Assembly: GCF_902833045.1 (NCBI RefSeq)
Contig: NZ_CADFDU010000008.1
Location: 233,018-297,017, forward strand
DNA: 64,000 nucleotides
Source: Burkholderia sp. BCC0322
GTDB lineage: Bacteria > Pseudomonadota > Gammaproteobacteria > Burkholderiales > Burkholderiaceae
Direction of reading: 5' to 3'
In this document: piece after piece, positions 18,726-28,451 of the stretch
Layout: every line of letters starts with the position of its first letter
Position numbering within the stretch: the first letter of the stretch is position 1
Position numbers and translations under genes: made by a program
Notes under the pieces: generated by a model
Seen by the model: the letters and a program-made list of their open reading frames with translations, nothing else
Databases searched by the model: none
What the model was told of the DNA's origin: nothing

Positions 18726-19940
18726 ATGAGCGACCAACAAAACGCCGCCAGCGCGCAGCCGCAGAACAACGGCAAGCGCAAACGGATGATGACGCTGCTC
18801 GTCGCGGTCATCGTAATCGCGGCCATCGCGTATGGCCTGTACTACTTCCTCGTCGCCCGCTTCCATGAAGGGACCGACGACGCGTACGTGAACGGCAACG
18901 TCGTGCAGATCACGCCGCAGGTCACCGGCACCGTGATCGCGGTGAAGGCCGACGACACGCAGACGGTCAAGGCCGGCGATCCGCTCGTCGTGCTCGACCC
19001 GGCCGATTCGCAGGTCGCGCTGCAGCAGGCCGAGGCCAATCTCGCGCAAACGGTGCGCCAGGTGCGCGGCCTGTTCGTCAACGACGACCAGTACCGCGCG
19101 CAAGTCGCGCTGCGCCAGTCCGACCTGTCGAAGGCCGAGGACGACCTGCGTCGCCGCCTGGCCGTCGCGCAGACGGGCGCCGTGTCGCAGGAAGAAATCT
19201 CGCACGCGCGCGACGCCGTGAAGGCCGCTCAGGCATCGCTCGACGCCGCACAGCAGCAGCTCGCATCGAATCGCGCGCTGACCGCGAACACGACGATCGC
19301 CTCGCACCCGAACGTGCTCGCCGCGGCCGCGAAGGTGCGCGACGCGTATCTTGCGAACGCCCGCAACGTACTGCCCGCGCCGGTGACCGGCTATGTCGCG
19401 AAGCGCTCGGTGCAGGTCGGCCAGCGCGTATCGCCGGGCACGCCGCTGATGTCGGTGGTGCCGCTGAACGCGGTGTGGGTCGATGCGAACTTCAAGGAAG
19501 TCCAGCTCAAGCACATGCGCATCGGCCAGCCGGTCGAACTGACGGCCGACATCTACGGCTCGTCGGCGGTCTACCACGGCAAGGTGGTCGGCTTCTCGGC
19601 CGGTACGGGCTCGGCGTTCTCGCTGCTGCCGGCGCAGAACGCGACGGGTAACTGGATCAAGGTCGTGCAGCGCCTGCCGGTACGGATCGAACTCGATCCG
19701 AAGGATCTCGACAAGCACCCGCTGCGCATCGGCCTGTCGATGCAGGTCGACGTGGACATCAAGGACGAACGCGGCGACCAGCTCGTCAACGCGCCGAACA
19801 CCGTCTACGAGACCAACGTGTTCGCGAAGTACGGCGACGAAGCTGACGCCGAAATCGCCCGCATCGTCGCAGAGAACGCAGGCGGCAACGCATCGGCGCC
19901 GGCTGCGTCGAAGTCGAATGCCGCCGCGAAGATGATGTAA
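18726..19940 (+). CDS. emrA: EmrA-like membrane fusion protein
   Basis: This 404-residue HlyD-family periplasmic adaptor has a short cytoplasmic tail (KRKR), one N-terminal membrane helix (about 21-43), a biotinyl-lipoyl half-motif (GTVIAVKADDTQTVKAGDPLVVLD), an alpha-hairpin, and the second lipoyl half with beta-barrel (LPAPVTGYVAKRSVQVGQRVSPGTPLMSVVPL). This is EmrA architecture, pairing with an MFS rather than an RND pump. It is translationally close to the genes on both sides (28 bp to emrB). Confidence 0.93.
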   Translation: MSDQQNAASAQPQNNGKRKRMMTLLVAVIVIAAIAYGLYYFLVARFHEGTDDAYVNGNVVQITPQVTGTVIAVKADDTQTVKAGDPLVVLDPADSQVALQQAEANLAQTVRQVRGLFVNDDQYRAQVALRQSDLSKAEDDLRRRLAVAQTGAVSQEEISHARDAVKAAQASLDAAQQQLASNRALTANTTIASHPNVLAAAAKVRDAYLANARNVLPAPVTGYVAKRSVQVGQRVSPGTPLMSVVPLNAVWVDANFKEVQLKHMRIGQPVELTADIYGSSAVYHGKVVGFSAGTGSAFSLLPAQNATGNWIKVVQRLPVRIELDPKDLDKHPLRIGLSMQVDVDIKDERGDQLVNAPNTVYETNVFAKYGDEADAEIARIVAENAGGNASAPAASKSNAAAKMM

Positions 19941-19968
19941 CCGTTCCGACTCCGGAAAAACAACCGAC

Positions 19969-21528
19969 ATGGCACAGGCTCCTGTCTCTCACCCGCCCTT
20001 GCAGGGCGGGCAACTCGTGATCGGAACGATCGCGGTATCGCTCGCGGTGTTCATGAACGTGCTCGACACGTCCATCGCGAACGTCGCGATCCCGACCATC
20101 TCGGGCGACCTCGGCGTGTCGTCCGACCAGGGCACGTGGGTCATCACGTCGTTCGCGGTCGCGAACGCAATCTCGGTGCCGCTGACCGGCTGGCTGACCG
20201 ACCGCTTCGGGCAGGTGCGCCTGTTCCTCGCGTCGATCATCCTGTTCGTGATTTCGTCGTGGATGTGCGGGCTCTCGCCCACCCTGCCGTTCCTGCTTGC
20301 GTCGCGCGTGCTGCAAGGCGCGGTCGCAGGCCCGATGATTCCGCTGTCGCAGGCGCTCCTGCTGTCGAGCTATCCGCGCGCCAAGGCGCCGATGGCGCTC
20401 GCGTTATGGGCGATGACGACGCTGATCGCGCCCGTTGCCGGCCCGATTCTCGGCGGCTGGATCTCGGACAACTACTCGTGGCCGTGGATCTTCTACGTCA
20501 ACATCCCGGTCGGCATCGCCGCCGCCGCCGCGACGTGGGCGATCTACCGCAATCGGGAGTCGGCCGTGCGCCGCGCGCCGATCGATGGCGTAGGCCTCGC
20601 GCTGCTGGTCGTCTGGGTCGGCTCGCTGCAGATCATGCTCGACAAGGGCAAGGATCTCGACTGGTTCGCGTCGACGACCATCATCGTGCTCGCACTGACT
20701 GCCGTCATCGCGTTCGCGTTCTTCGTCATCTGGGAATTGACCGCCGAGCATCCGGTTGTCGACCTGTCGCTGTTCCGCATGCGGAACTTCACCGGCGGCA
20801 CGGTTGCGTTGTCGATCGGGTACGGCCTGTACTTCGGCAACCTCGTGCTGTTGCCGCTGTGGCTGCAGACGCAGATCGGCTACACCGCGACCGACGCCGG
20901 TCTCGTGATGGCGCCGGTCGGGCTGTTCGCCATCCTGCTGTCCCCGCTCACCGGGAAGTATCTGCCGCGCACCGATCCGCGCTTTATCTCGACGGCGTCG
21001 TTCCTGACGTTTGCGCTGTGCTTCTGGATGCGGTCGCGCTACACGACGGGTGTCGACGAATGGTCGCTGACGCTGCCGACGCTCGTGCAGGGCATCGCGA
21101 TGGCCGGCTTCTTCATCCCGCTGGTGTCGATTACGTTGTCCGGCCTGCCCGGCCATCGCATCCCTGCGGCATCGGGCCTGTCGAACTTCGTGCGGATCAT
21201 GTGCGGCGGTATCGGCACATCGATCTTCCAGACGGCCTGGGACCATCGCAACAACTTCCATCACGCGCAACTGGTCGAGCAGGCGAACGTCTACAACCCG
21301 ACGTTCAACCAGGCCGTCACGCAGATGGGCAACCTCGGGCTGACGCCGGACCAGGCGCACGGGCTGATCAACAACATGGCCACGCAGCAGGCCGCGCAGC
21401 TCGGCGTGAACGACCTGTTCTACATCTCGGCAGCGATCTTCGTGCTGCTGATCGGGCTGATCTGGATCACGAAGCCCGAGCGCTCCGGTGGTGGCGATGC
21501 AGGTGCCGCGGCATCGGCTGCACACTGA
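19969..21528 (+). CDS. emrB: EmrB-like DHA2-family MFS exporter
   Basis: This 519-residue major-facilitator protein has about 14 membrane helices. The first helix region reads IAVSLAVFMNVLDTSIANVAIP, motif A is GWLTDRFGQVR, and motif C-like glycines occur at APVAGPILGGW. DHA2/EmrB proteins export hydrophobic drugs by proton antiport through a tripartite channel. It is the last gene of the marR-outer-membrane factor-emrA-emrB operon, closed by a strong terminator. Confidence 0.94.
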   Translation: MAQAPVSHPPLQGGQLVIGTIAVSLAVFMNVLDTSIANVAIPTISGDLGVSSDQGTWVITSFAVANAISVPLTGWLTDRFGQVRLFLASIILFVISSWMCGLSPTLPFLLASRVLQGAVAGPMIPLSQALLLSSYPRAKAPMALALWAMTTLIAPVAGPILGGWISDNYSWPWIFYVNIPVGIAAAAATWAIYRNRESAVRRAPIDGVGLALLVVWVGSLQIMLDKGKDLDWFASTTIIVLALTAVIAFAFFVIWELTAEHPVVDLSLFRMRNFTGGTVALSIGYGLYFGNLVLLPLWLQTQIGYTATDAGLVMAPVGLFAILLSPLTGKYLPRTDPRFISTASFLTFALCFWMRSRYTTGVDEWSLTLPTLVQGIAMAGFFIPLVSITLSGLPGHRIPAASGLSNFVRIMCGGIGTSIFQTAWDHRNNFHHAQLVEQANVYNPTFNQAVTQMGNLGLTPDQAHGLINNMATQQAAQLGVNDLFYISAAIFVLLIGLIWITKPERSGGGDAGAAASAAH

Positions 21529-21549
21529 GCACGTAGCCTGAACGCAAAC

Positions 21550-21575
21550 AAAAAGCCCGGTCGACCGGGCTTTTT
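21550..21575. terminator. Bidirectional terminator between emrB and truB
   Basis: AAAAAGCCCGGTC-GACCGGGCTTTTT is a perfect palindrome with A and T runs, serving both convergent genes. Confidence 0.9.
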
Positions 21576-21607
21576 CATTTCGACGGGCGCGCGTTCGCTC
21601 GGCTGCG

Positions 21608-22540
21608 TCAGGCCGCCGTGACGACGAGCCGCTCCGGCGCCAGTACGCCGCTCGCCTTGCGAGCCACACCGAGCAGCCGAGTCGCGTCGTAAACACGCAC
21701 ACGCTCACCTTCGGCCGCATCGATCGGGTCGAGCGCCGACAGCGGCAGACGCTGGCCGTGCAGGAACCGCTTCGCGCTGGTCTCATCGAGACGAACCAGC
21801 GGAAACCTCGACAACAACGCGTCGACCGGCTGGAGCCACGCATCGCGCGACGCGTCGTCCGCATCGGACAGCGCATCGAGCGTCACCGCATGCTCGAGCG
21901 TCAGCGCACCGACGCCCGTGCGACGCAGCATCGTCAGATGCGCACCGCAACCGAGCGCCTCGCCGATATCCTCCGCCAGCGTGCGCACGTACGTGCCCTT
22001 GCTGCAGGTCACGCGAAACGTCACGTCAGGCAATTCGCACGCGAGCAGCGCGAGTGCGAGGATCGTCACGTTGCGGCCCTCCCGCTCGACGGTTTGCCCC
22101 GCGCGCGCATATTCGTACAGCGGCTTGCCGTCGCGCTTGAGCGCCGAATACATCGGCGGCACCTGTACGATCTCGCCGGTGAAGCGGACGAGCGCGGCTT
22201 CCACCGCCGCGCGATCGCATTCGACGGGCCGCGTGTCGATCACCTCGCCTTCCGCGTCGCCGGTGGCCGTACGCTGGCCGAGCCGCATCGTTGCTTCGTA
22301 GGTCTTGTCCGCCTCGAGCAGATCCTGCGAGAACTTCGTCGCCTCGCCGAAGCACAGCGGCAGCAGGCCCGAAGCCAGCGGATCGAGCGTGCCGGTGTGA
22401 CCGGCTTTCTTCGCGAGCAGCAGGCGCTTCGCGCGAATCAGCGCGTCGTTGCTCGACAGGCCGACCGGCTTGTCGAGCAGGAGGACGCCGTCCAGCACGC
22501 GCCGGGGCACGCGCGGACGTTGGGATGCTGCAGTCGTCAT
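21608..22540 (-). CDS. truB: tRNA pseudouridine-55 synthase TruB
   Basis: This 310-residue enzyme makes pseudouridine 55 in the tRNA T-loop. It has the N-terminal VLLLDKPVGLSSNDAL motif and the catalytic GHTGTLDPLASGLLP with Asp53. The RVTCSKGTYVRTLAEDIGEALGCGAHLTMLRRTGVG segment is conserved, and a C-terminal PUA-like region ends at LVVTAA. It follows rbfA by 13 bp at the end of the rimP-nusA-infB-rbfA-truB gene order. Confidence 0.96.
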   Translation of the reverse strand: MTTAASQRPRVPRRVLDGVLLLDKPVGLSSNDALIRAKRLLLAKKAGHTGTLDPLASGLLPLCFGEATKFSQDLLEADKTYEATMRLGQRTATGDAEGEVIDTRPVECDRAAVEAALVRFTGEIVQVPPMYSALKRDGKPLYEYARAGQTVEREGRNVTILALALLACELPDVTFRVTCSKGTYVRTLAEDIGEALGCGAHLTMLRRTGVGALTLEHAVTLDALSDADDASRDAWLQPVDALLSRFPLVRLDETSAKRFLHGQRLPLSALDPIDAAEGERVRVYDATRLLGVARKASGVLAPERLVVTAA

Positions 22541-22553
22541 AGGCCGGTCGAGC

Positions 22554-22952
22554 TCAGTCGTCCTTGGTGGCCGCGTCGGCCTCGTCGTCGTCCTTCGCGC
22601 GCGTCGAGTTCGCTTCCTTGATCAGGCGCGACATTTCCACGGCTTTCTCGATCGTCTGGTCGTAGTGGAAATGCAGTGTCGGCACCGTATGAATGTGCAG
22701 GCGCTTGAACAACAGGTTGTGCAAGTGACCCGACGCGTGGTTCAGCGCTTCCTGCGTCTTGGCCGGATCACCGGTCAACGCAGTGAAGTAGACCTTCGCG
22801 TGTGCGTAATCCGGCGTCAGCTCCACGCTCTGGATGGTCACGATGCCGATGCGCGGGTCTTTGACCTCGCGCATGATGAGTTCGGACAGATCCCGCTGAA
22901 TCTGGTCGGCGATCTGAACGTTGCGATTGGGGGAAGTCCGTTTCCTGGACAT
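22554..22952 (-). CDS. rbfA: Ribosome-binding factor A
   Basis: This 132-residue RbfA is a KH-type fold protein that binds the 30S subunit late in assembly. It has [48 protein letters not shown] and [32 protein letters not shown], the family core. The tail ([16 protein letters not shown]) is acidic and disordered. The start at 22952 (MSRKRTSP) gives the family N-terminus. A strong hairpin separates it from infB upstream. Confidence 0.94.
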   Translation of the reverse strand: MSRKRTSPNRNVQIADQIQRDLSELIMREVKDPRIGIVTIQSVELTPDYAHAKVYFTALTGDPAKTQEALNHASGHLHNLLFKRLHIHTVPTLHFHYDQTIEKAVEMSRLIKEANSTRAKDDDEADAATKDD

Positions 22953-23010
22953 GATCGATCCGTATCCTTTATCAGGATGAAGCGGCGGCCAGTGTTGGCA
23001 CGCCACCATG

Positions 23011-23047
23011 AAAATGGGCGGGACAGGCCCAAGCCTGCCCCGCCCAT
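23011..23047 (-). terminator. Hairpin between infB and rbfA
   Basis: On the minus strand ATGGGCGGGGCAGGC and GCCTGTCCCGCCCAT form a roughly 15-bp stem with a 4-nt loop, followed by only TTTTC. It lies 17 bp after the infB stop and about 60 bp before rbfA, inside a conserved operon, so it probably acts as a partial terminator or RNA processing site. Confidence 0.6.
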
Positions 23048-23064
23048 GAGCCGATGCGCGACGA

Positions 23065-25989
23065 TTACAGCGTACGCGCGACTTCGGTCACTTCGAAGAC
23101 TTCGAACTGGTCGCCTTCGATGACGTCGTTGAAGTTCTTCACCGACATACCGCACTCGAAGCCTTGCTTCACTTCCTTCACGTCGTCCTTGAAGCGCTTC
23201 AGCGATTCGAGTTCGCCCGTGAAGATCACGACGTTGTTGCGCAGCACGCGAACCGACGACGAGCGCTTGACGATACCGTCCGTGACCATACAGCCAGCGA
23301 CCGTACCGACCTTCGGCACCTTGAACACCTGGCGCACCTCGACCATGCCGGTGATGACTTCGCGCTTCTCCGGCGCCAGCATGCCCGACATTGCCGCCTT
23401 CACTTCATCCACTGCGTCGTAGATGATGTTGTAGTAGCGGATGTCGATGCCGTTCGACTCGGCCAGCTTGCGCGCCTGTGCATCCGCACGCGTGTTGAAG
23501 CCGATGATGACAGCCTTCGATGCCGTTGCGAGGTTGACGTCGTTTTCGCTGATGCCACCCACCGCGCTGTGCACGATCTGCACGCGCACTTCGTCGGTCG
23601 ACAGCTTGAGCAGCGACTGTACGAGCGCTTCCTGCGAGCCCTGCACGTCCGCCTTGATGATGAGCGGCAGGTTCTGCACTTCGCCTTCGCCCATCTGCTC
23701 GAGCATGCTTTCCAGCTTCGCGGCCTGCTGCTTCGCAAGCTTGACGTCGCGGAACTTGCCTTGACGGAACAGGGCGATTTCACGCGCCTTGCGCTCGTCC
23801 GGCAGCACGATCACTTCCTCGCCCGCACCCGGCACTTCCGACAGACCCTGGATTTCGACCGGGATCGACGGGCCAGCTTCCTTCGTCGGCTTGCCGTTCT
23901 CGTCGAGCATCGCACGCACGCGGCCGTAGGCCGTACCCGCCAGCACGATGTCGCCGCGGTTCAGCGTACCGGACTGAACGAGGATCGTCGCGACCGGGCC
24001 CTTGCCCTTGTCGAGCTTCGCTTCGATCACGATACCCTTGGCCGGCGCCTCGACCGGTGCCTTCAGTTCCAGCACTTCGGCCTGCAGCAGCACGTTCTCG
24101 AGCAGATCGTCGATGCCTGCGCCCGTCTTTGCCGACACCGGCACGAACGGCGAATCGCCACCGTATTCTTCCGGCACGACGCCTTCCGCGACCAGCTCCT
24201 GCTTGACGCGATCGGGGTTCGCTTCCGGCTTGTCGATCTTGTTGATCGCGACGACGATCGGCACGCCACCCGCCTTCGCGTGGGCGATTGCTTCCTTCGT
24301 CTGCGGCATCACGCCGTCGTCAGCGGCGACCACCAGCACCACGATGTCGGTCGCCTTCGCGCCGCGTGCACGCATTGCCGTAAACGCTTCGTGGCCCGGC
24401 GTATCGAGGAACGTGATGACGCCACGCGGCGTTTCGACGTGGTAAGCGCCGATGTGCTGCGTAATGCCGCCCGCTTCGCCCGCGGCAACCTTCGCACGAC
24501 GGATGTGGTCGAGCAGCGAGGTCTTGCCGTGGTCGACGTGGCCCATCACCGTGACGACCGGCGGACGCGGCAGTTGCTCTGCGTCGGTGCCGGTTTCGCC
24601 TTCGACGAGCAGCGCTTCCGGATCGTCGAGCTTCGCGGCAACCGCGCGGTGGCCCAGTTCCTCGACGACGATCATCGCCGTTTCCTGGTCCAGCACCTGG
24701 TTGATCGTGACCATCTGGCCCATCTTCATCATCACCTTGATGACTTCGGAGGCCTTGATCGACATCTTGTGCGCGAGATCGGCAACCGAAACGGTTTCCG
24801 GCACGTGCACTTCACGCACGATCGGCTCGGTCGGCGCCTGGAACGACGATGCGCTGTCCTGGTGACGGCCGCGCCCCTTCGGGCCGCCGCGCCAGCCGCG
24901 GTCGACGCCGCCGCTCGAATCGCCGCGCGTCTTGATGCCGCGACGCTTCGCCGCGTCGTCCTGCCAGCCGCCCTTGCCTGCGCCCGGCTTCTTGTTGCGG
25001 TCGCCCGCACCTGCCGGCGCCTGCGTCGTTGCCGGTGCTGCGCCAGCCGGCTTCTTCACGGCCGGACGCGCCTGCGCACCTTCCGGCTTTGCCGGCTTGT
25101 GCAGCGTGCCCTTCGCTTCGGCCGGCTTCGGCGGCTCGACCGGCTTCGGCGGCTCGACTGCCTTGACCACGGCCTTACGCGGCGTGTTCATCATTTCGCG
25201 AATCGCGCGCGCTTCGGCTTCCGCCGCCGCACGGCGCTTGCTGATCTCTTCCTGCTCGGCGCGCGCCTTGTCGGCCGCCTCGCGGGCAGCGTCTTCAGCC
25301 TTCTTCGCCGCTTCGCGCTGCGCCGCACGTTCGGCGGCTGCGCGTGCTTCGTCCTGCGCGGACTGCGACTGCGTAGGCGCCGCTTGCTGCTCGGCTGCAG
25401 CGGCCTGCTGCGCGACCGCCTGCTGCTGTGCCGCCGCAGCTTCGGCCGCGGCACGCTTCGCCGCCGCTTCTTCCTCGGCGCGACGGCGCTCGGCTTCGGC
25501 CGCCTCCTCGCGGGCGCGGCGTTCCGCTTCCTCGCGCTCGAGGCGCTCCTGACGCTCGCGGAGTTCCTGCGCCTGCTTCTCGAGCAGCTCGGCCTCGCGG
25601 CGCGCCTCTTCTTCGCGACGCTTCAGTTCTGCATCGTCGTCCGCTTCGGCGACTTGCGCCTGACCCTGTTCCGCACCCTCGCTCACGTCGTCGCGCTTGA
25701 CAAACGTACGCTTCTTGCGGACCTCGACCTGAATGGTGCGAGCCTTGCCCGTCGCGTCAGATTGCTTGATCTCCGACGTATGCTTGCGGGTCAGCGTGAT
25801 CTTGCGCTTGTCGCCGTCGGTTGCGCCGTGTGACTTGCGCAAATGATCGAGCAGACGCGCCTTGTCCGTTTCGGACAGCGCATCGTCTTCACTCGCTTTC
25901 TGGACGCCCGCTGCCTGCAGCTGTTCGAGCAGCACACCAGCAGGCATTTTCAGTTCCGCGGCAAATTGGGCTACGTTGTTACTCGCCAT
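23065..25989 (-). CDS. infB: Translation initiation factor IF-2
   Basis: This 974-residue GTPase delivers initiator tRNA to the 30S subunit. It has an N-terminal IF2-N fold ([23 protein letters not shown]), a long Ala/Glu/Arg-rich coiled linker with Pro/Lys and Gly/Arg stretches (about residues 100-400), the G domain at [19 protein letters not shown] (about 480), DTPGHEAF and NKIDKP, then domains II-IV. The long linker explains the large size and is typical of beta-proteobacteria. The reverse strand carries long open frames that are GC artefacts. Confidence 0.97.
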   Translation of the reverse strand: MASNNVAQFAAELKMPAGVLLEQLQAAGVQKASEDDALSETDKARLLDHLRKSHGATDGDKRKITLTRKHTSEIKQSDATGKARTIQVEVRKKRTFVKRDDVSEGAEQGQAQVAEADDDAELKRREEEARREAELLEKQAQELRERQERLEREEAERRAREEAAEAERRRAEEEAAAKRAAAEAAAAQQQAVAQQAAAAEQQAAPTQSQSAQDEARAAAERAAQREAAKKAEDAAREAADKARAEQEEISKRRAAAEAEARAIREMMNTPRKAVVKAVEPPKPVEPPKPAEAKGTLHKPAKPEGAQARPAVKKPAGAAPATTQAPAGAGDRNKKPGAGKGGWQDDAAKRRGIKTRGDSSGGVDRGWRGGPKGRGRHQDSASSFQAPTEPIVREVHVPETVSVADLAHKMSIKASEVIKVMMKMGQMVTINQVLDQETAMIVVEELGHRAVAAKLDDPEALLVEGETGTDAEQLPRPPVVTVMGHVDHGKTSLLDHIRRAKVAAGEAGGITQHIGAYHVETPRGVITFLDTPGHEAFTAMRARGAKATDIVVLVVAADDGVMPQTKEAIAHAKAGGVPIVVAINKIDKPEANPDRVKQELVAEGVVPEEYGGDSPFVPVSAKTGAGIDDLLENVLLQAEVLELKAPVEAPAKGIVIEAKLDKGKGPVATILVQSGTLNRGDIVLAGTAYGRVRAMLDENGKPTKEAGPSIPVEIQGLSEVPGAGEEVIVLPDERKAREIALFRQGKFRDVKLAKQQAAKLESMLEQMGEGEVQNLPLIIKADVQGSQEALVQSLLKLSTDEVRVQIVHSAVGGISENDVNLATASKAVIIGFNTRADAQARKLAESNGIDIRYYNIIYDAVDEVKAAMSGMLAPEKREVITGMVEVRQVFKVPKVGTVAGCMVTDGIVKRSSSVRVLRNNVVIFTGELESLKRFKDDVKEVKQGFECGMSVKNFNDVIEGDQFEVFEVTEVARTL

Positions 25990-26080
25990 TCATTCCTCTT
26001 AGTGCAAGGACCGATTCCTTGCGGTTAGCATCGGGTCAGGCCATACGGCCGCCATCAAATCAGTGCGCCATGGTCATTTC

Positions 26081-27556
26081 TCACTGGAACCAATGTTCAC
26101 GTGCTTTCATGATCAACGCCTTAGCGGCATCCTCTTCCATTCCGGTCATGTCGACCAGTTCATCTACAGCCAGCTCGGCGAGATCGTCGCGCGTCTGCAC
26201 GCCGTGTTCGGCCAGCTTCGCGAGCAGCTCCGGCGTGATGCCGTCGAGGCTCTTGAGATCCAGCGCTGCGTTCTCGACCTTTTCTTCGTTCGCGATGGCC
26301 ATCGTCAACAGCGCGTCGCGTGCGCGGTTGCGCAGTTCGTGCACGGTGTCCTCGTCGAACGCCTCGATTTCGAGCATTTCGTTGAGCGGCACGTACGCGA
26401 TCTCTTCCAGGCTCGTGAAGCCTTCGTCGATCAGGATGTCGGCAACTTCTTCGTCGACGTCGAGACGCGCCATGAACAGCGCACGCAGCCGGTCGCGCTC
26501 TTCACCCTGCTTCAGGGCGGATTCGTCCGGCGTCATGATGTTGATCTGCCAGCCGGTCAGTTCGCCTGCAAGGCGAACGTTCTGACCACTGCGGCCAATC
26601 GCGACAGCCAGCTCGTTCTCGTCGACGACGACGTCCATCGAGTGCTTTTCTTCATCGACGACAATCGACTGGACAGCTGCCGGCGCGAGCGCGCCGATCA
26701 CGAACTGGGCGGGATCCTCCGACCATAGCACGATGTCGATGTTTTCGCCACCGAGCTCGTTGCGCACGGCCTGCACGCGGGAACCGCGGATGCCGACGCA
26801 GGTGCCGATCGGGTCGATCCGCTTGTCGTATGCGATGACGCCGATCTTCGCGCGCACGCCCGGGTCGCGAGCAGCCGCCTTGATCTCGAGCAGACCCTGC
26901 TCGATTTCCGGCACTTCCATCTCGAACAGCTTCATCAGGAACTCGGGCGCCGTACGCGACAGCTCGATCTGCGGGCCGCGCGCGGTGCGGTCGACCTTCG
27001 CGATATACGCGCGCACGCGGTCGCCCACGCGCAGGTTTTCCTTCGGGATCAGCTGGTCGCGGCGCAGCAGCGCCTCGACACGGCCCGACTCGACGATGAA
27101 GTTGCCCTTGTCGAGGCGCTTCACCGTACCCGTCATGATCTTTTCACCACGCTCGAGGTAGTCGTTCAGGATCTGCTCGCGCTCGGCGTCGCGCACCTTC
27201 TGCAGGATCACCTGCTTCGCGGCCTGCGCGCCGATGCGACCGAACTCGATCGACGGAACGGGTTCCTCGACATACTCGCCGACTTCGACGTCGGGCTTCT
27301 GCTCACGTGCTTCGAACAGCAGGATCTCGCGATCCGGCTCCTGCAAGCCTGCCTCGTCGGGCACGACGAGCCAGCGACGGAAGGTTTCGTGCTCGCCGCT
27401 TTCGCGATCGATATGGACGCGGATTTCGGCGCCTTCGTCGAACAGCTTCTTGGAAGCGGACGCGAGCGCGGCCTCGAGGGCGCCCAGCACCACATCCTTG
27501 TCGACGTTTTTCTCGCGCGCCAGCGCATCCACCAGCATCAACACTTCGCGACTCAT
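26081..27556 (-). CDS. nusA: Transcription termination/antitermination factor NusA
   Basis: This 491-residue NusA binds RNA polymerase and nascent RNA. It has an N-terminal RNAP-binding domain, an S1 domain ([37 protein letters not shown]), KH1 and KH2 ([42 protein letters not shown]) and two acidic C-terminal repeats. The start codon overlaps the rimP stop in TAATG, indicating translational coupling. NusA can autoregulate its operon through termination in other bacteria, relevant to the leader terminator at 28117. Confidence 0.97.
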   Translation of the reverse strand: MSREVLMLVDALAREKNVDKDVVLGALEAALASASKKLFDEGAEIRVHIDRESGEHETFRRWLVVPDEAGLQEPDREILLFEAREQKPDVEVGEYVEEPVPSIEFGRIGAQAAKQVILQKVRDAEREQILNDYLERGEKIMTGTVKRLDKGNFIVESGRVEALLRRDQLIPKENLRVGDRVRAYIAKVDRTARGPQIELSRTAPEFLMKLFEMEVPEIEQGLLEIKAAARDPGVRAKIGVIAYDKRIDPIGTCVGIRGSRVQAVRNELGGENIDIVLWSEDPAQFVIGALAPAAVQSIVVDEEKHSMDVVVDENELAVAIGRSGQNVRLAGELTGWQINIMTPDESALKQGEERDRLRALFMARLDVDEEVADILIDEGFTSLEEIAYVPLNEMLEIEAFDEDTVHELRNRARDALLTMAIANEEKVENAALDLKSLDGITPELLAKLAEHGVQTRDDLAELAVDELVDMTGMEEDAAKALIMKAREHWFQ

Positions 27557-28014
27557 TATTTGCGGCTCCTAAAGTCAACTTGCGGAATCAGGCGGGCTTT
27601 GTCGATATCGGCCAGCGTGAAATCCAGCATGGCTGCCTCGCCCTTCTTCCCCTCAAATTCCAAACCGATCGTTTCGCCATTCGGCGCGTGCAGAATGCCC
27701 CGGTACGTCTTGCGCCCGTCCAGCGGCTTTTTCAAGGTCACGGAAACTTCGCTGCCGGCGAAGCGCTCGAAGTCGGCCAGCTTCTTCAACGGGCGGTCGA
27801 GCCCCGGGGACGAGACTTCGAGCCGTTCGTAATCGATGTTTTCGACCGTCAAGACGTGCTGGAGCTGACGCGTGACCTTTTCGCAATCTTCGAGCGAGAT
27901 GCCGGCAGGCTGATCGATATAGATGCAAAGCATGCCGCGCCCGGTGCGCTCGAGATCCACCAGCTCGTAGCCGAGCCCGGTGACCGTGGTTTCTATCAGT
28001 TCCGTCAGTTGCAC
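27556..28014 (-). CDS. rimP: Ribosome maturation factor RimP
   Basis: This 152-residue RimP is needed for 30S maturation. The N-terminal domain [50 protein letters not shown] is followed by [17 protein letters not shown], the most conserved family motif, and a C-terminal SH3-like domain. It is the first gene of the leftward rimP-nusA-infB operon and overlaps nusA by one base. Confidence 0.95.
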   Translation of the reverse strand: MQLTELIETTVTGLGYELVDLERTGRGMLCIYIDQPAGISLEDCEKVTRQLQHVLTVENIDYERLEVSSPGLDRPLKKLADFERFAGSEVSVTLKKPLDGRKTYRGILHAPNGETIGLEFEGKKGEAAMLDFTLADIDKARLIPQVDFRSRK

Positions 28015-28116
28015 AGTGTCCTCTCAGGTGTTCGCGCCCGCCGCTCGCGATTCACCCGCGGGCGCGCGCCTTAGCCGGCGCAGGAAGCGCTACCCGAGAT
28101 GCCTAACCGTTTCAGC

Positions 28117-28141
28117 AAAAAAAAATGGGCGGAACGCCCAT
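28117..28141 (-). terminator. Terminator within the rimP leader (candidate attenuator)
   Basis: On the minus strand ATGGGCG-TTC-CGCCCAT is followed by nine Ts. It sits about 55-80 nt after the predicted start at 28195 and about 100 bp before rimP. A second GGGCGT upstream in the leader (near 28179-28184) duplicates the 5' arm and could pair with the 3' arm instead. It may also stop read-through from rluB. Confidence 0.75.
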
Positions 28142-28201
28142 CTTCTTACTGGTGGTCGCACCTGAGCCGCACATTGAATCCGTACGCCCAGCGACTTCGC
28201 G

Positions 28202-28230
28202 ATTATAGCGATTTTTGGCGCAAACGCCAA
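28202..28230 (-). promoter_or_regulatory. Sigma-70 promoter of rimP-nusA-infB
   Basis: On the minus strand TTGGCG (28230-28225) and a perfect TATAAT (28207-28202) are separated by 17 bp. The predicted start is near 28195, giving a leader of about 180 nt. Confidence 0.75.
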
Positions 28231-28451
28231 GCCAGCCGGTAAAAGCAGCGTGTCGACTGCCTTTACGGGCCCAAAAAAGCGAAATCGGGCTGTTCGATCA
28301 ACCGGCGCGATCGACGCATGCCGGTAATCGGTCATGCCGGCGGCCATCCAGCGCCGCGCGACATATATACAGCCGAAAGCAATAAACGCGATGCCTCGCG
28401 TCGACAAGACCGGCCGGCACGCCGACGGCCTTGCACCGCATGCCTGAATGC

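Larger units (their letters stand above)
28015..28451. other. Leader region of the rimP-nusA-infB operon
   Basis: This 437-bp region between rluB and rimP, both leftward, contains a consensus promoter at 28202-28230 and a terminator at 28117-28141 that lies downstream of that promoter. The remaining sequence between the rluB stop and the promoter shows no gene. Small open frames here lack ribosome sites. Confidence 0.7.

Noticed and set aside
23164-25833. Long plus-strand open frame opposite infB (889 codons)
   Set aside because: It is a GC-driven shadow of infB: Arg/Leu/His-rich, no ribosome site, no recognisable domain.
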